Shown here: one piece after another, positions 28,925 to 38,307 of the stretch
How the letters are laid out: every line of letters begins with the position of its first letter
Position numbering within the stretch: position 1 is the first letter of the stretch
Origin: Iodidimonas sp. SYSU 1G8
GTDB taxonomy: Bacteria; Pseudomonadota; Alphaproteobacteria; SMXS01
Reading direction: 5' to 3'
DNA: 64,000 nt
Assembly: GCF_039655775.1 (NCBI RefSeq)
Contig: NZ_JBBYXJ010000002.1
Coordinates: 620,001 to 684,000 of the forward strand
Made by a program: the position numbers and the translations under genes
The notes under the pieces: generated by a model
The model's input: the letters and a program-made list of their open reading frames with translations, nothing else
What the model was told of the DNA's origin: nothing
Database searches by the model: none

Positions 28925-30466
28925 ATGAGCACGGCGGCCGGCGGCTTCAAGGCGGTTCCCTACCGGGGAATCGTGTCGGTGTCGGCCATGATGGCGACGA
29001 CCATGCAGGCCATCGACAGCACCATCGCAAACGTGGCGCTGCCGCACATGCAGGCGAGCCTGGCGGCCACGCCGGACCAGATCGCCTGGGTGCTGACCTC
29101 CTACATCGTCGCGTCGGCGGTGATGATCCCGGTCACGGGGTTCCTCGCCCTGCGCTTCGGGCGCAAGAGCATCTTCCTGATTTCCATCGCCGGCTTCACC
29201 ATCGCGTCGGCCCTGTGCGGCATCGCCACATCCCTCAACGAGATGCTGGTATTCCGTGCCTTGCAGGGCGTGCTGGGCGCGGCGCTGATCCCGCTGTCCC
29301 AATCGATCATGCTGGACTCGTATCCCGACCATGAGCGCGGCAAGGCCATGGCGGTCTGGGGCGTCGGGGTGATGATCGGGCCGATCATCGGACCGACGCT
29401 GGGCGGCTGGCTGACCGAATATTACGATTGGCGCTGGATCTTCTACATCAACGTTCCCTTCGGCATCTTCGCGTTCCTGGGACTGGCGCTGTTCTCGACC
29501 GATACACCCATCGACAAGAACCGCAAGTTCGCGGCCTATGGTTACGCCATGCTGGCGCTTGCCGTGACCGCGTTCCAGATGATGCTGGACCGGGGCGAGC
29601 GCGCCGACTGGTTCGATTCCATGGAGATCGTGATCTGGGCCGCGCTCGCCGCCATCGGCCTGCTGCTGTTCATCCATCACATGGTGTTTTCGCGAAACCC
29701 ATTCGTGCACCGCGACATCCTGAGCGACCGCAACTTTCTCGCCGGCTCGATATTCTATTTCTGCGTCGCCATGGTGCTGTACACGTCCATGGCGCTGGTG
29801 CCGATCATGCTGCAGAACCTGATGGGCTATCCGGTGCTGGCGACCGGCTTTCTCATCGCGCCGCGCGGTCTTGGCATGATGATCGGCATGACCCTGGTGG
29901 GCCGGCTGTCGCAGCGCGGCGGCGACCCGCGTCTGTATATCTTCATCGGCCTCGTGCTGACGGTGTTCTCGCAGTGGGAGATGTCCCGGTTCAATCTCTA
30001 TACGGCCGAGTTCGAGTTCATCTGGATCGGCATCGTCCAGGGTATCGGGCTGGGTATGACGTTCGTGTCGCTGAACCTGATCTCCTACGCCACGCTGGAG
30101 GTGCGCCTGCGTACCGAGGCGGCCTCGTTCGCCAACACCATGCGCAGCTTCGGCTCCAGCGCGGGCATCGCGCTGGTGTTCGCGTTCCAGGCGAGGGCTT
30201 CGCAGGTCAATCACGCCACGCTGGCGGAACAGATCACGCCGTTCAACAACAGTTTCAACATGCTGAAGCCGGATATCTGGGACCTGACCAGCGCGGCGGG
30301 CCGTGCCGCGCTCGACGCGGAACTGACGAAACAGGCTGCCATGATGGCCTTCACCACCGATTTCCAGCTGGTGATGCTGGCCACCATCGCGATCTTCCCG
30401 CTCCTGCTGCTGGTCAAGCTGCCGAAGCGTCTGATGCCCCCGCCGCCGGAGGCGGCGCACGAGTAG
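28925..30466 (+). CDS. DHA2 family MFS efflux transporter (EmrB-like)
   Basis: The 513-residue membrane protein has about 14 hydrophobic segments, the DHA2 hallmark. TM1 has ATTMQAIDSTIANVALPHMQ, followed by the motif A-like LALRFGRKS, and motif C is around GVGVMIGPIIGPTLGGWL. It is a proton-driven exporter working with the preceding HlyD adaptor, probably on hydrophobic or aromatic compounds. ATG 28925 follows GGGAGAGCC, 14 bases after the adaptor stop. The operon ends here, convergent with the DapB-like gene. Confidence 0.93.
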   Translation: MSTAAGGFKAVPYRGIVSVSAMMATTMQAIDSTIANVALPHMQASLAATPDQIAWVLTSYIVASAVMIPVTGFLALRFGRKSIFLISIAGFTIASALCGIATSLNEMLVFRALQGVLGAALIPLSQSIMLDSYPDHERGKAMAVWGVGVMIGPIIGPTLGGWLTEYYDWRWIFYINVPFGIFAFLGLALFSTDTPIDKNRKFAAYGYAMLALAVTAFQMMLDRGERADWFDSMEIVIWAALAAIGLLLFIHHMVFSRNPFVHRDILSDRNFLAGSIFYFCVAMVLYTSMALVPIMLQNLMGYPVLATGFLIAPRGLGMMIGMTLVGRLSQRGGDPRLYIFIGLVLTVFSQWEMSRFNLYTAEFEFIWIGIVQGIGLGMTFVSLNLISYATLEVRLRTEAASFANTMRSFGSSAGIALVFAFQARASQVNHATLAEQITPFNNSFNMLKPDIWDLTSAAGRAALDAELTKQAAMMAFTTDFQLVMLATIAIFPLLLLVKLPKRLMPPPPEAAHE

Positions 30467-30496
30467 TCACCTCGGCGCCGTAGCGACCGGGGAGCT

Positions 30497-31573
30497 CTAT
30501 TTTTTCTTTTTCCCCTTCTTTTCGGGCACATGGACCGTGCCCTTGCCGATGATCCAGGGCAGATCGAGGAAGGTCTTCACCCCGGATGGCGCGTCGCAGA
30601 CGTAGGGCACGGCGTTGACGGCGTGCATGGCGGTTCCTTGCAGGCCGTCGCCGATCCAGCGGGCGTCGAAATTGACATGCATGCGCGGCTCGCCCTCAAT
30701 GGTGATCGAATGGTCGCCGGTCGCCCAGCCGGGCGCGACGCTTTCATGCATGCGCCAGACCGTCTCATGGACGATGATCTTTTCGCCGCCGGCGATGCCG
30801 GCCCATTCCCAGTGCTGGCCGGCGACGGTCCCCTTTTTGACGAGACCCGCGGCGGTTTCCAGATCGGCGGGCGCCAGTTCCCGAACCGTGGATTCCGCGA
30901 TGTCGTCCAGTTTCACGCCCAAGGCGTCGGCGATCATCTGGATGTTCTCGCGAAACAGGCCGGATAGCCAGAACGAGTAGCGTTCGGCGTCCTTCTTGAA
31001 CTGGGCCGGCGTCTTGCCGAAGCCCATCATGTCGAACATGATCTCCGGCGACGGATAATGCTGGAAGTTGGAGATCTCGCGGACGTGGATCTTGTCCACG
31101 CGCTTCGACAGCGCCGTCATGGTCAGGGGCAGCAGATCGCCCAGCCACCCCGGATTGAGGCCGGTGGAATGGAAGGTGGAGCCGCCGCGCCGGCAGGCTT
31201 CCTCGAGCCGCTTGGTCAGCTTGGGGCCGTAGACCTTGGGGTACATGTAGCCGACCGTGGTGATCACGCTCTTACCAGAGGCCAGCAGGGCGCAGAAGGT
31301 GTCGATGTCGGCCATGGGATCAGCGCCATAGACCAGCGAGGGCAGCGCCGTGTGCAGCACCACGTCCGCGTCCATGGCGATGATCTTGTCGAGATCGTTG
31401 GTCGCCTTGACGCCCAGCTTGCCGATGCCGGCGATCTCGCCTGCGTCCATGCCGGCCTTCTGGTCGGAAAAAACGTACATGCCGACCAGCTTCATGTTGT
31501 CGCGCTCGGCGACGGCACGCACCGCGTGCTTGCCCACATTGCCACTCGACCACTGGATTACCTTGTAGGCCAT
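30497..31573 (-). CDS. DapB-fold NAD(P)-dependent dehydrogenase-like protein
   Basis: The 358-residue protein has an N-terminal Rossmann domain of dihydrodipicolinate-reductase type (VIQWSSGNVGKHAVRAV, then ADVVLHTALPS and GKSVITTVGYMYP). A central dimer domain contains FHSTGLNPGWLGDLLPL. Similar proteins include 2,4-diaminopentanoate dehydrogenase and uncharacterised degradation-island oxidoreductases, so an amine, imine or aldehyde substrate is possible. The C-terminus ends in an unusual lysine-rich tail (EKKGKKKK). It lies 105 bases downstream of the TetR gene on the same strand. AGAGGGGATG precedes the start. Confidence 0.75.
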   Translation of the reverse strand: MAYKVIQWSSGNVGKHAVRAVAERDNMKLVGMYVFSDQKAGMDAGEIAGIGKLGVKATNDLDKIIAMDADVVLHTALPSLVYGADPMADIDTFCALLASGKSVITTVGYMYPKVYGPKLTKRLEEACRRGGSTFHSTGLNPGWLGDLLPLTMTALSKRVDKIHVREISNFQHYPSPEIMFDMMGFGKTPAQFKKDAERYSFWLSGLFRENIQMIADALGVKLDDIAESTVRELAPADLETAAGLVKKGTVAGQHWEWAGIAGGEKIIVHETVWRMHESVAPGWATGDHSITIEGEPRMHVNFDARWIGDGLQGTAMHAVNAVPYVCDAPSGVKTFLDLPWIIGKGTVHVPEKKGKKKK

Positions 31574-31678
31574 CGCTTCATCCCCTCTGTCGTGCTCAAC
31601 GGTCCGGCGAGCAGCCTAACGGTGACCGTCCGAGATGACTAGGGGACGGCGTGAGCCGGCTACCACAGGGGGCGCGAT

Positions 31679-32401
31679 TCAGCGCTTGGCGCGTTCGAGC
31701 CGGGGCAGGCCGAACCATTGCATGGCCATGTCGATCAGATCGTCCTCGAACTCGGGGTCGTCGACGGAGAGTTCCGGCCAGGAGGGCGTCTCGTCACCCA
31801 TGACGAGCAGCACCACCGTTCCCCTGATGACGCTATGGACGCGGACGATGGTCTTCATGATGTCGACGGGAGGATCGGGCCATCTGTCCGCCAGGAAGAT
31901 GGCGGCCTGTTCAGCGGTGAAGCGGTTGGCGGCGGCGGCCATTTCGCAGGCGGTGGCGTCCACCAGCGCACTGCGCTCGAACAATCTCAGAATTGCCCGG
32001 TCGGTGCGACGCGAGCTGAACATCAGGCGGATATAGAACTCGATGATTTCTTGCGGCGTGCGCAGCGCCTCGCTGTTCTCCCGGAAGATGCGGACCACAT
32101 CGGCCGCCCGCGCCCCGAAATAGGATGCCAGCACGGCATAGAGCAGGGACTGCTTGTCGGGAAAGCGGTTGTAGATGGCGCCCGCCGAGATGCCGGCTTC
32201 GGCGGCGATGTCGTTCATGCTGGCGTTTTCATAGCCCTTGGCCGTGAACAGGGCGAGCGCCGCGGCCATGATCCGTTCCAGCTTGTCGCGGCTGCGGGCC
32301 TGCTGCGGCTCGAGGATCCAGGACGTCGGCCCGGCCCAGCCCAGTTTCCGGTCGATCTCGCGCGGTCCGGCGATGCCGGATGTGTTGGTGTCGTCATTCA
32401 T
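31679..32401 (-). CDS. TetR/AcrR family transcriptional regulator
   Basis: The 240-residue protein has the TetR helix-turn-helix region (LERIMAAALALFTAKGYENASMNDIAAEAGISAGAIYNRFPDK in pieces, residues about 40-83) and a helical ligand-binding domain. An N-terminal extension of about 35 residues precedes the DNA-binding domain. It is divergent from the TonB receptor gene, in front of which lies a perfect 9-4-9 palindrome. It therefore probably represses the receptor-Rieske-ligase operon. Confidence 0.9.
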   Translation of the reverse strand: MNDDTNTSGIAGPREIDRKLGWAGPTSWILEPQQARSRDKLERIMAAALALFTAKGYENASMNDIAAEAGISAGAIYNRFPDKQSLLYAVLASYFGARAADVVRIFRENSEALRTPQEIIEFYIRLMFSSRRTDRAILRLFERSALVDATACEMAAAANRFTAEQAAIFLADRWPDPPVDIMKTIVRVHSVIRGTVVLLVMGDETPSWPELSVDDPEFEDDLIDMAMQWFGLPRLERAKR

Positions 32402-32594
32402 GGACAGTGGCGAACTCGTTTCGCACGTCGCGTTTGCCGCGCCTGGATTGAAAAATCTGGCTGCTGCCTGTCACTAACTGCAGGCGCCGCTTTGTCTGTG
32501 TAGTCATTTTGCCATCGTCGCGGAAGGGTATTCTCAAGGATATGCGCTCGGCCCTCATGTCGGTGGCATGCTGCGATTTCGTCTTGCCGAAGTA

Positions 32595-32616
32595 AACATG
32601 AATCAGTATTCATGTT
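32595..32616. promoter_or_regulatory. TetR-type operator upstream of TonB receptor operon
   Basis: AACATGAAT (32595-32603) and ATTCATGTT (32608-32616) form a perfect 9-bp inverted repeat around CAGT. The size and symmetry suit a TetR dimer. It is 80 bases before the receptor start and about 194 bases before the divergent TetR gene. Partial repeats (TTCATG) continue to 32620. Confidence 0.7.
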
Positions 32617-32695
32617 CATGTAAGGGGAGCTGTGGTCATCGTCCGGCGTGCTTTGGCCGAACCGGATTCGCGGACCGCGTCAGGGGAGGAAAACC

Positions 32696-35329
32696 ATGAA
32701 TCCGTTCAAACGCCACGAGTCCGTCCGGGAGACGGGATCCAAGGTCTCTGCGCATCTGATGCTGGGAACGGCGATGATCGCTCTTGCCGGCCTGGTCCCG
32801 GCGGGCGCGCCGGCTCACGCGCAAGACGCCCCCGCCCCCGCGGCCGTGCCGCGGGAAGGCGGAATGCGCGTCGAAACCGTGCTGGTGTCCGCCAGAAAGC
32901 GCGAAGAGCGCCTGATCGACGTCCCGGTCGCGGCCACCGCGCTGCCACAGGCGACACTCGAGCGCTACAACATCGCCTCGGTCGAGCAGCTCGCCACTGC
33001 GCTCCCCGGCATCAACATTTACAAGTCGAGCGGTGGCGGCTCGGGCGGCAATTTCGAGATTCGCGGTGTCGGCCGCATCGCCTCCGATTACGGCGCGGAA
33101 CAGCCGGTGGCGCTGGTGATCGACGGCTTTTCCTTCACCCGCGGCCATGCCATCAGCATGGCGTTCTTCGACGTCGAGAGTGTCGAGGTGCTGAAAGGCC
33201 CGCAGACTCTGTTCTTCGGCAAGAACAGTCCCGCCGGCGTGATCTCGCTCAAGACGGTCAGCCCGGGCGACACGTTCGAGGGCTTCGCCCGTGCCAGCTA
33301 TGAATTCCGGACCGAAAATCCGGTGGTGGAGTTCGGCGTGTCGGTCCCGGTCGTGGAAGACAAGCTGGCGATCCGCGTCGCAGGGCGCGGCGAGTTCATG
33401 CAGGGCGGCTATCTGAACTATTCGACCTCGGCCGACGTGCCGCGCGATATCAGCCCGTTCGAGACCCAGGCGCTCTACCCGTCCGAAGGACCGCATGCCA
33501 AGACCTTTCCGCAGCAGAAGCAGGTCGTCGGCCGCTTCACCGGCGTGCTGACGCCGTCGGACAATTTCGACGCCACGCTGAAACTGACCTATTCCCGCAT
33601 TCGCACCAATGACGCGGGCTCCATCGTCCTGTTCGGCTGCGCCGATGGCCCGGGCTCGAACCCCTATCTCAGCAACGCGTTCTTCGATGATCCGTCGACG
33701 CCCGGCGTGAACGAGGCGCTGATCAAGGACACGGGGCAGACCTGTCCCGACAAGCAGGGCAAGGTGAAGCTGGAGCGCCCGACGGCGGTGCCGCCGCGCG
33801 CCATCGCCGAAGCCAATCCGACGCTGGGTGGCCGGCCGAACGAGTACTTCAACCGGACCCGCAACATCCTGGCGACCTTGGAGATGAACTGGACCCTGGG
33901 CGACATCACGCTGACCTCGGTCTCGGGCTTCTGGGATTACAATCAGGACGAATATACCAATTACGATTACACCAGCTATGCGGTGGTGTCCTCGCTCCAG
34001 GGCGAGGAAGGCCAGAGCTGGACGACGGAGTTGCGCGCCCAGTCGAGCTTCGACGGCCCGCTCAACTTCATGGCCGGCGCGTTCTACGAGGACATGAAGC
34101 GCAGCCTCGATGCGCCGGTGCAGATCTTCCCGCTCGGCCCGGCGCCGTCGGGACCGTGGCCCGCCATCTATGATGGCAGCTTCCTGACTTATCACCATCA
34201 CTGGGACAACAATATCGAGAGCTATTCGGTGTTCGGCGAGGCGCGCTGGGACATCACCGACAGCCTCGAGCTGTCGGGCGGCGTGCGGTATACCAAGGAA
34301 GACCGGCAGACCTTCGGCGAGCAGTATTTCAACCGTCTCGACACCTTCCTGCCGCCGGCGTTCAATCCGTTCGCGCCGTCGGGCAGCACGGCCAATCTGC
34401 GCCGCAAGTTCGACGACGTGTCGCCGTCCGCGACCCTGAGCTGGCACCCGGTCGAGGACATGATGATCTTCGCCGCCTACAAGACCGGCTTCCAGGCGGC
34501 GGGCACGTCCAACCCGGGCACCTTCACCAATTTCTTCACCTGTGGGAACGGGTGCCCGTTCACGCCGGAGCAGATCAACGACGCGCTGACCTTCGACGGC
34601 ACCGACGTGGAAGGCTTCGAGCTGGGCGTGAAGGGCCAGTTCCTCGACGGCCGTCTGCGGGCGGAACTGGTCGGTTGGCGCTACAAATATACCGGCCTGC
34701 AGGTGGCGATCTTCAACTCGAGCACCACCACCTTCACCATCCAGAACGCGGCCGGGGCCACGAATATGGGCCTGGAAGGGTCGTTCAACTTCATCGCCAC
34801 CGATGAGCTCGAGTTGCGCGGCTCGTTCCAGTACGTGCAGCAGAAGTACAAGGACTACACCAACGCCCAGTGCTATGTGGGCCAGACCGATCCGTCCGCC
34901 TCCAACTACCGGCCCGAGCTGGCGGCGCTGTGCCTGTTCGATCCGGCGCTGGGCACCAGCGCGCAGAACATGAACGGCGAACGCTTCGGCGGCGGGCCGC
35001 TTCAGTTCAAGCTGGGCTTCACCTGGGAAAAGCCGCTCGCCAATGGCGACTGGCTGGTCTCGTTCAGCGGTGATGTCCTCTACAAGCAGAAGGGCCGCGA
35101 ATTCCTGCGCCAGCCCAACACGGCCGTGCCGTCCTATGTGGTCATGGACGTGTCGGCGCGCCTGTCGCAGGGGAATGGACCGTGGGAGTTCGCGCTGATC
35201 TGCTCGAACTGCACCAACGAGAAATATGTCGTGTCCATCCTCGACAAGCCGCTGGGCAAGACCGGCGATCTCACCGGCGAGATCGCCCTGCCGCGCCTTT
35301 TGACCCTTCAGGCCACCTATCGGTGGTAA
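32696..35329 (+). CDS. TonB-dependent outer-membrane receptor (TetR-linked)
   Basis: The 877-residue receptor begins with a long signal region ending AHAQDAPAP, then a TonB-box-like VETVLVSARKREE and a plug domain (VPVAATALPQ through VEVLKGPQTLFFGKNSPAGVIS). A 22-strand barrel domain ends TLQATYRW. Receptors of this subfamily import siderophores, vitamins or bulky organic molecules. GGGGAGGA precedes ATG 32696. Twenty-five bases separate it from the Rieske oxygenase gene, suggesting that the imported compound or a derivative is the oxygenase substrate. It is only distantly similar to the four receptors at 47-58 kb. Confidence 0.93.
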   Translation: MNPFKRHESVRETGSKVSAHLMLGTAMIALAGLVPAGAPAHAQDAPAPAAVPREGGMRVETVLVSARKREERLIDVPVAATALPQATLERYNIASVEQLATALPGINIYKSSGGGSGGNFEIRGVGRIASDYGAEQPVALVIDGFSFTRGHAISMAFFDVESVEVLKGPQTLFFGKNSPAGVISLKTVSPGDTFEGFARASYEFRTENPVVEFGVSVPVVEDKLAIRVAGRGEFMQGGYLNYSTSADVPRDISPFETQALYPSEGPHAKTFPQQKQVVGRFTGVLTPSDNFDATLKLTYSRIRTNDAGSIVLFGCADGPGSNPYLSNAFFDDPSTPGVNEALIKDTGQTCPDKQGKVKLERPTAVPPRAIAEANPTLGGRPNEYFNRTRNILATLEMNWTLGDITLTSVSGFWDYNQDEYTNYDYTSYAVVSSLQGEEGQSWTTELRAQSSFDGPLNFMAGAFYEDMKRSLDAPVQIFPLGPAPSGPWPAIYDGSFLTYHHHWDNNIESYSVFGEARWDITDSLELSGGVRYTKEDRQTFGEQYFNRLDTFLPPAFNPFAPSGSTANLRRKFDDVSPSATLSWHPVEDMMIFAAYKTGFQAAGTSNPGTFTNFFTCGNGCPFTPEQINDALTFDGTDVEGFELGVKGQFLDGRLRAELVGWRYKYTGLQVAIFNSSTTTFTIQNAAGATNMGLEGSFNFIATDELELRGSFQYVQQKYKDYTNAQCYVGQTDPSASNYRPELAALCLFDPALGTSAQNMNGERFGGGPLQFKLGFTWEKPLANGDWLVSFSGDVLYKQKGREFLRQPNTAVPSYVVMDVSARLSQGNGPWEFALICSNCTNEKYVVSILDKPLGKTGDLTGEIALPRLLTLQATYRW

Positions 35330-35354
35330 CCGGCCAGAGGGCGGGATCAGGAAG

Positions 35355-36512
35355 ATGACGGTCGAGGACGGGCACAACCGGGCGGCGGCCCGCATGCTGG
35401 CCCATGCCGAGAACGGGACGACGGATTCGGCGCCGGATATCCGACGGGTTCCGGTCGCCGATTATCTCGACACGGAGCGCTGGCAGCGGGAGATGGAGGT
35501 GATCTTCCGCCGCGCCCCGCTGATGCTGGCGCTCAGCATCGAGCTGGCCGGTCCGGGCGCGTACAAGACCATCGAGGCGGCCGGCAAGCCCGTGCTGATG
35601 GTGCGCGGGTCCGATGGGCAGGTGCGGGCCTTCCTGAATGTCTGTTCCCACCGTCAGGCGATGGTGGCCGAGGGCTGCGGCAAGGCGAGCCGGTTCACCT
35701 GCCCGTACCATGGCTGGACCTACAATGCGGAAGGCCGGCTGGTCGGTCTGTCGGACCGGCAGAAATTCGGCGAGGTGGATACGGCCGGGCTCAATCTGGT
35801 CGCGCTGCCCTGCGCCGAGCGGGCCGGCATGGTCTTCGTGTCGCTGACGCCGGGGGCCGAATTCGATATCGAGGCCTATCTCGCGGGCTTCCTGCCCGAC
35901 CTGGAATGGCTGGGGCTGGAGAACTGGTACCTGCACGGTATCACCCGGATCGACGGCGCGTCCTGGAAGGTGGTCACCGACGGCTTCCTCGAGAACTATC
36001 ATTTCGCCACCGCCCATGCGGACACCATCTTCGCGCGCAACCTGTCGAACACGGCGTCGTTCGACTTCTTCGGGCCGCACATCCGGCTCGGTCTCGCCGG
36101 CAAGTGGGTGAAGGATCTGCGTGGCCGTCCCGAGGGCGACTACTACAAGTACGACACCGACGAATTCGGCTTCGTCCGGTTCGTGTTTCCGAACCTGGCC
36201 ATCGCGGTCGGCCGCAACCAGGGCGGCAGCATGACCCAGATCATGCCCGGCCCCACGCCCGATCGGACCATCGCCTATCAGCACCTGATCTTCCCCAAGG
36301 CACCCGAGACCGAGGAAGAACGCGCCCGCTGCGACGCCATGGAGGACTTCCTGCGCGAGGTGGTGACCAGGGAGGATTTCGACCTGGGATTCCGCATCCA
36401 GCGCGGGCTGGAATCCGGCGCCTACGAGCACATGGTGTTCGGCCGCAACGAATGGGGCAACCAACACTATCACGCCAGCATTGAGGCCTTTCTCCGCGAG
36501 CCTTCCGGGTAG
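35355..36512 (+). CDS. Rieske non-heme iron oxygenase, alpha-type subunit
   Basis: The 385-residue protein has a Rieske [2Fe-2S] domain with C97-S-H99 and C116-P-Y-H119. The catalytic domain has iron ligands H216 and H221 in ENYHFATAH, and a later TREDFDLGFRIQRGLESGAY block supplying the third acidic ligand and the typical C-terminal helix. The residue bridging Rieske and iron centres is Glu213 rather than the Asp of naphthalene dioxygenase. That is as in choline- and carnitine-monooxygenase-type enzymes, so the substrate need not be aromatic. No beta subunit, ferredoxin or reductase is adjacent. It is probably in one operon with the TonB receptor and the ATP-grasp gene. Confidence 0.9.
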   Translation: MTVEDGHNRAAARMLAHAENGTTDSAPDIRRVPVADYLDTERWQREMEVIFRRAPLMLALSIELAGPGAYKTIEAAGKPVLMVRGSDGQVRAFLNVCSHRQAMVAEGCGKASRFTCPYHGWTYNAEGRLVGLSDRQKFGEVDTAGLNLVALPCAERAGMVFVSLTPGAEFDIEAYLAGFLPDLEWLGLENWYLHGITRIDGASWKVVTDGFLENYHFATAHADTIFARNLSNTASFDFFGPHIRLGLAGKWVKDLRGRPEGDYYKYDTDEFGFVRFVFPNLAIAVGRNQGGSMTQIMPGPTPDRTIAYQHLIFPKAPETEEERARCDAMEDFLREVVTREDFDLGFRIQRGLESGAYEHMVFGRNEWGNQHYHASIEAFLREPSG

Positions 36513-36597
36513 ATGATCGTGTCCAGGGGCAGGTGGGGAGCCTGTCCGCTGGAGCCGCAAGACCTTCACGCCACATAACCGAATGGGGAGACGAACC

Positions 36598-37896
36598 GTG
36601 CGCGCAGCGCCCTTTTTTCCTGGCCAGACCATGTCCACGACCTTCTGCATGTCGGTGGATGATACGTCGCTCTATTTCGATGTCGGCAAGCTGACGCCCA
36701 AGCAGCAGAAGGAAGACGAAGAAAGCCGCGACCTCATGGGCTTCTTGCAGGTCGTGCTGATCGGCCTGGGCAAGCCCGCCGACCACGTGGCCATGTACGA
36801 CGCCTTCGGCAAGGCGCCCTGGCCGGAGCGGCTGGCGCGCTATACCGACTTCTTCAACCGGATGGGCCTGACCCCCGTTCCGCCCGAGCACCGGCACCTG
36901 CACCCGAAGGAGGAGTTCTATGCGTCCGTCGCGCGTAATCTTCCGCCGACGGACAGCATCACGCTGTACATGACCAGCGGCACCAACAGCGTGCTGCACA
37001 ATGATCCGGAAGCCCTCCGGATCAGCCGCAACGTCAACTCCAAGTTCCATTTCGCCGAACACGCGCCGAAGTTTGGCATTCCGGTGCCCGAGACGCTGGT
37101 GACCACCAAGGCCGGTCTCGATTCGGCCGAGGCGCAGGCCTTCGTCGCCAAGCACGGGCCCAAGGTGATGCTGAAGATCTCGGGCCTCGCCGGGGCGCGC
37201 AACGTCACCGTCGTCGACAGCCTCCAGGCGGCCAAGGACTATGTGGCGGAGTTCGATGGCGGCATCGCCGTGTTGCTGCAGCAGCGCCTCGACTTCAGCG
37301 ACTGGACCGAGATGACGGCCGATTACCGCATCACGGACAAGGACATCACCATCGCCAATGTGCGCCAGATCATGTTCGCCGACGGTGTCTGGGTCGGCAA
37401 TCTGATCGGCCCGGACGTGATCCTGACCGAGGCGCACCGCAAGGAACTGATGAAGGTGGCCGAGTACGCCCGCGCCCAGGGCTTCGTGCGGCCGGAAGGC
37501 ATCAATTGCGGCGTCGACTACTTCATCAAGGGCGACGACGTCATGGTGACCGAGATCAACGCCCGCTGGACCGGCGGCCTGTTCCCCACCGAGATGCTGC
37601 GGCGGGTCGGCGCCACCCACGAGAGCGCCATCGCCTTCGTCGACATGGTGCGCGCCGACAAGTTCGACCGCTACCTGGGGTTCATCGACGAGCATCTCTA
37701 CAAGGAGACCAAGGGTCCGTTCGCCGTGGTGCCGCTGGGCTGCAGCCCGATCCCGCAGATGGTGGCCGGCGCCGAGAGCTATCTGAGCTGGCAGGTCATC
37801 ACCGGCGACTTCGAGGCGTTCAAGCAGGCCCGCCGCGACCAGCTTGGCGAGGGCGCCCTCATGCGCGCGGACTCGATCCGGCTGGGTTTGGGGTAA
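36598..37896 (+). CDS. ATP-grasp family protein, ligase-like
   Basis: The 432-residue product has an ATP-grasp arrangement. A pre-ATP domain leads to VNSKFHFAEHAPKFGIPVPETLV, then the lysine strand GPKVMLKISGLAGARNVTVV. The metal-binding end is FVRPEGINCGVDYF followed by VMVTEINARWTGGLFP, with the E-x-N-x-R ligands. Such enzymes join a carboxylate to an amine or thiol with ATP. I choose GTG 36598 because GGGGAG lies 7 bases upstream; ATG 36631 is the alternative. It follows the Rieske gene by 85 bases in the same direction. I cannot name the product. Confidence 0.7.
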   Translation: MRAAPFFPGQTMSTTFCMSVDDTSLYFDVGKLTPKQQKEDEESRDLMGFLQVVLIGLGKPADHVAMYDAFGKAPWPERLARYTDFFNRMGLTPVPPEHRHLHPKEEFYASVARNLPPTDSITLYMTSGTNSVLHNDPEALRISRNVNSKFHFAEHAPKFGIPVPETLVTTKAGLDSAEAQAFVAKHGPKVMLKISGLAGARNVTVVDSLQAAKDYVAEFDGGIAVLLQQRLDFSDWTEMTADYRITDKDITIANVRQIMFADGVWVGNLIGPDVILTEAHRKELMKVAEYARAQGFVRPEGINCGVDYFIKGDDVMVTEINARWTGGLFPTEMLRRVGATHESAIAFVDMVRADKFDRYLGFIDEHLYKETKGPFAVVPLGCSPIPQMVAGAESYLSWQVITGDFEAFKQARRDQLGEGALMRADSIRLGLG

Positions 37897-37926
37897 GCGA
37901 GTCCCGATCGAAGAGCGACAGACCCG

Positions 37927-38307
37927 TCACCAGATGATGTCAACCGTGGCGTGGGCGAAGGCACGATCCGAGGTCACGACCTTGCAGGAACGTGCGATCG
38001 CCTGCGCGACGATCAGGCTATCCCAGGGGTCCTTGTGATCCCAGTCCAGCGCGCCGCCCAATCGCATGTCCCCGGCTTCCAGCGGCAGCCACGGGATTTC
38101 AGCGGCGGCGACGTGGTGCTCCAACTCGAGTGCGATGGCGAGGGGGAGTTTTCCCAGACGCGCCTTGTTGATCAGTTCATAGAGCGAGACAACGCTGGCG
38201 CGTCTCTCGTTGTTCGGGTCACTGATGACCAGAGTGGCGGCTGATGACAGCCTTTTATCATCCGTCAGCCACTACAGAAGGGCATTGGTGTCGAGCAGCA
38301 GGATCAC
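37927..38307 (-). pseudogene. VapC-type PIN-domain toxin interrupted by an amber codon
   Basis: Read from GTG 38307, the frame gives VILLLDTNALL, then TAG at 38274-38272, then WLTDDKRLSS and a complete PIN domain ending DRAFAHATVDIIW. Every expected acidic residue is present (DTNA, SLYELINKARLGKL, DPWDSLIVAQA, VTSDRAF) and the length (126 codons) is normal. In this family the interrupted position is usually tryptophan (LLWWL), so one TGG-to-TAG change explains the break. No start codon follows soon enough to save the first active-site Asp. GTG overlaps the antitoxin stop (GTGA). It could be a real null, a suppressed stop or a sequencing error. Confidence 0.85.

Noticed and set aside
37927-38124. 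A short stand-alone 65-residue gene at the toxin C-terminus
   Set aside because: It is only the part of the vapC frame after an internal ATG and lacks the first active-site aspartate, so it is better described as part of the interrupted toxin gene.
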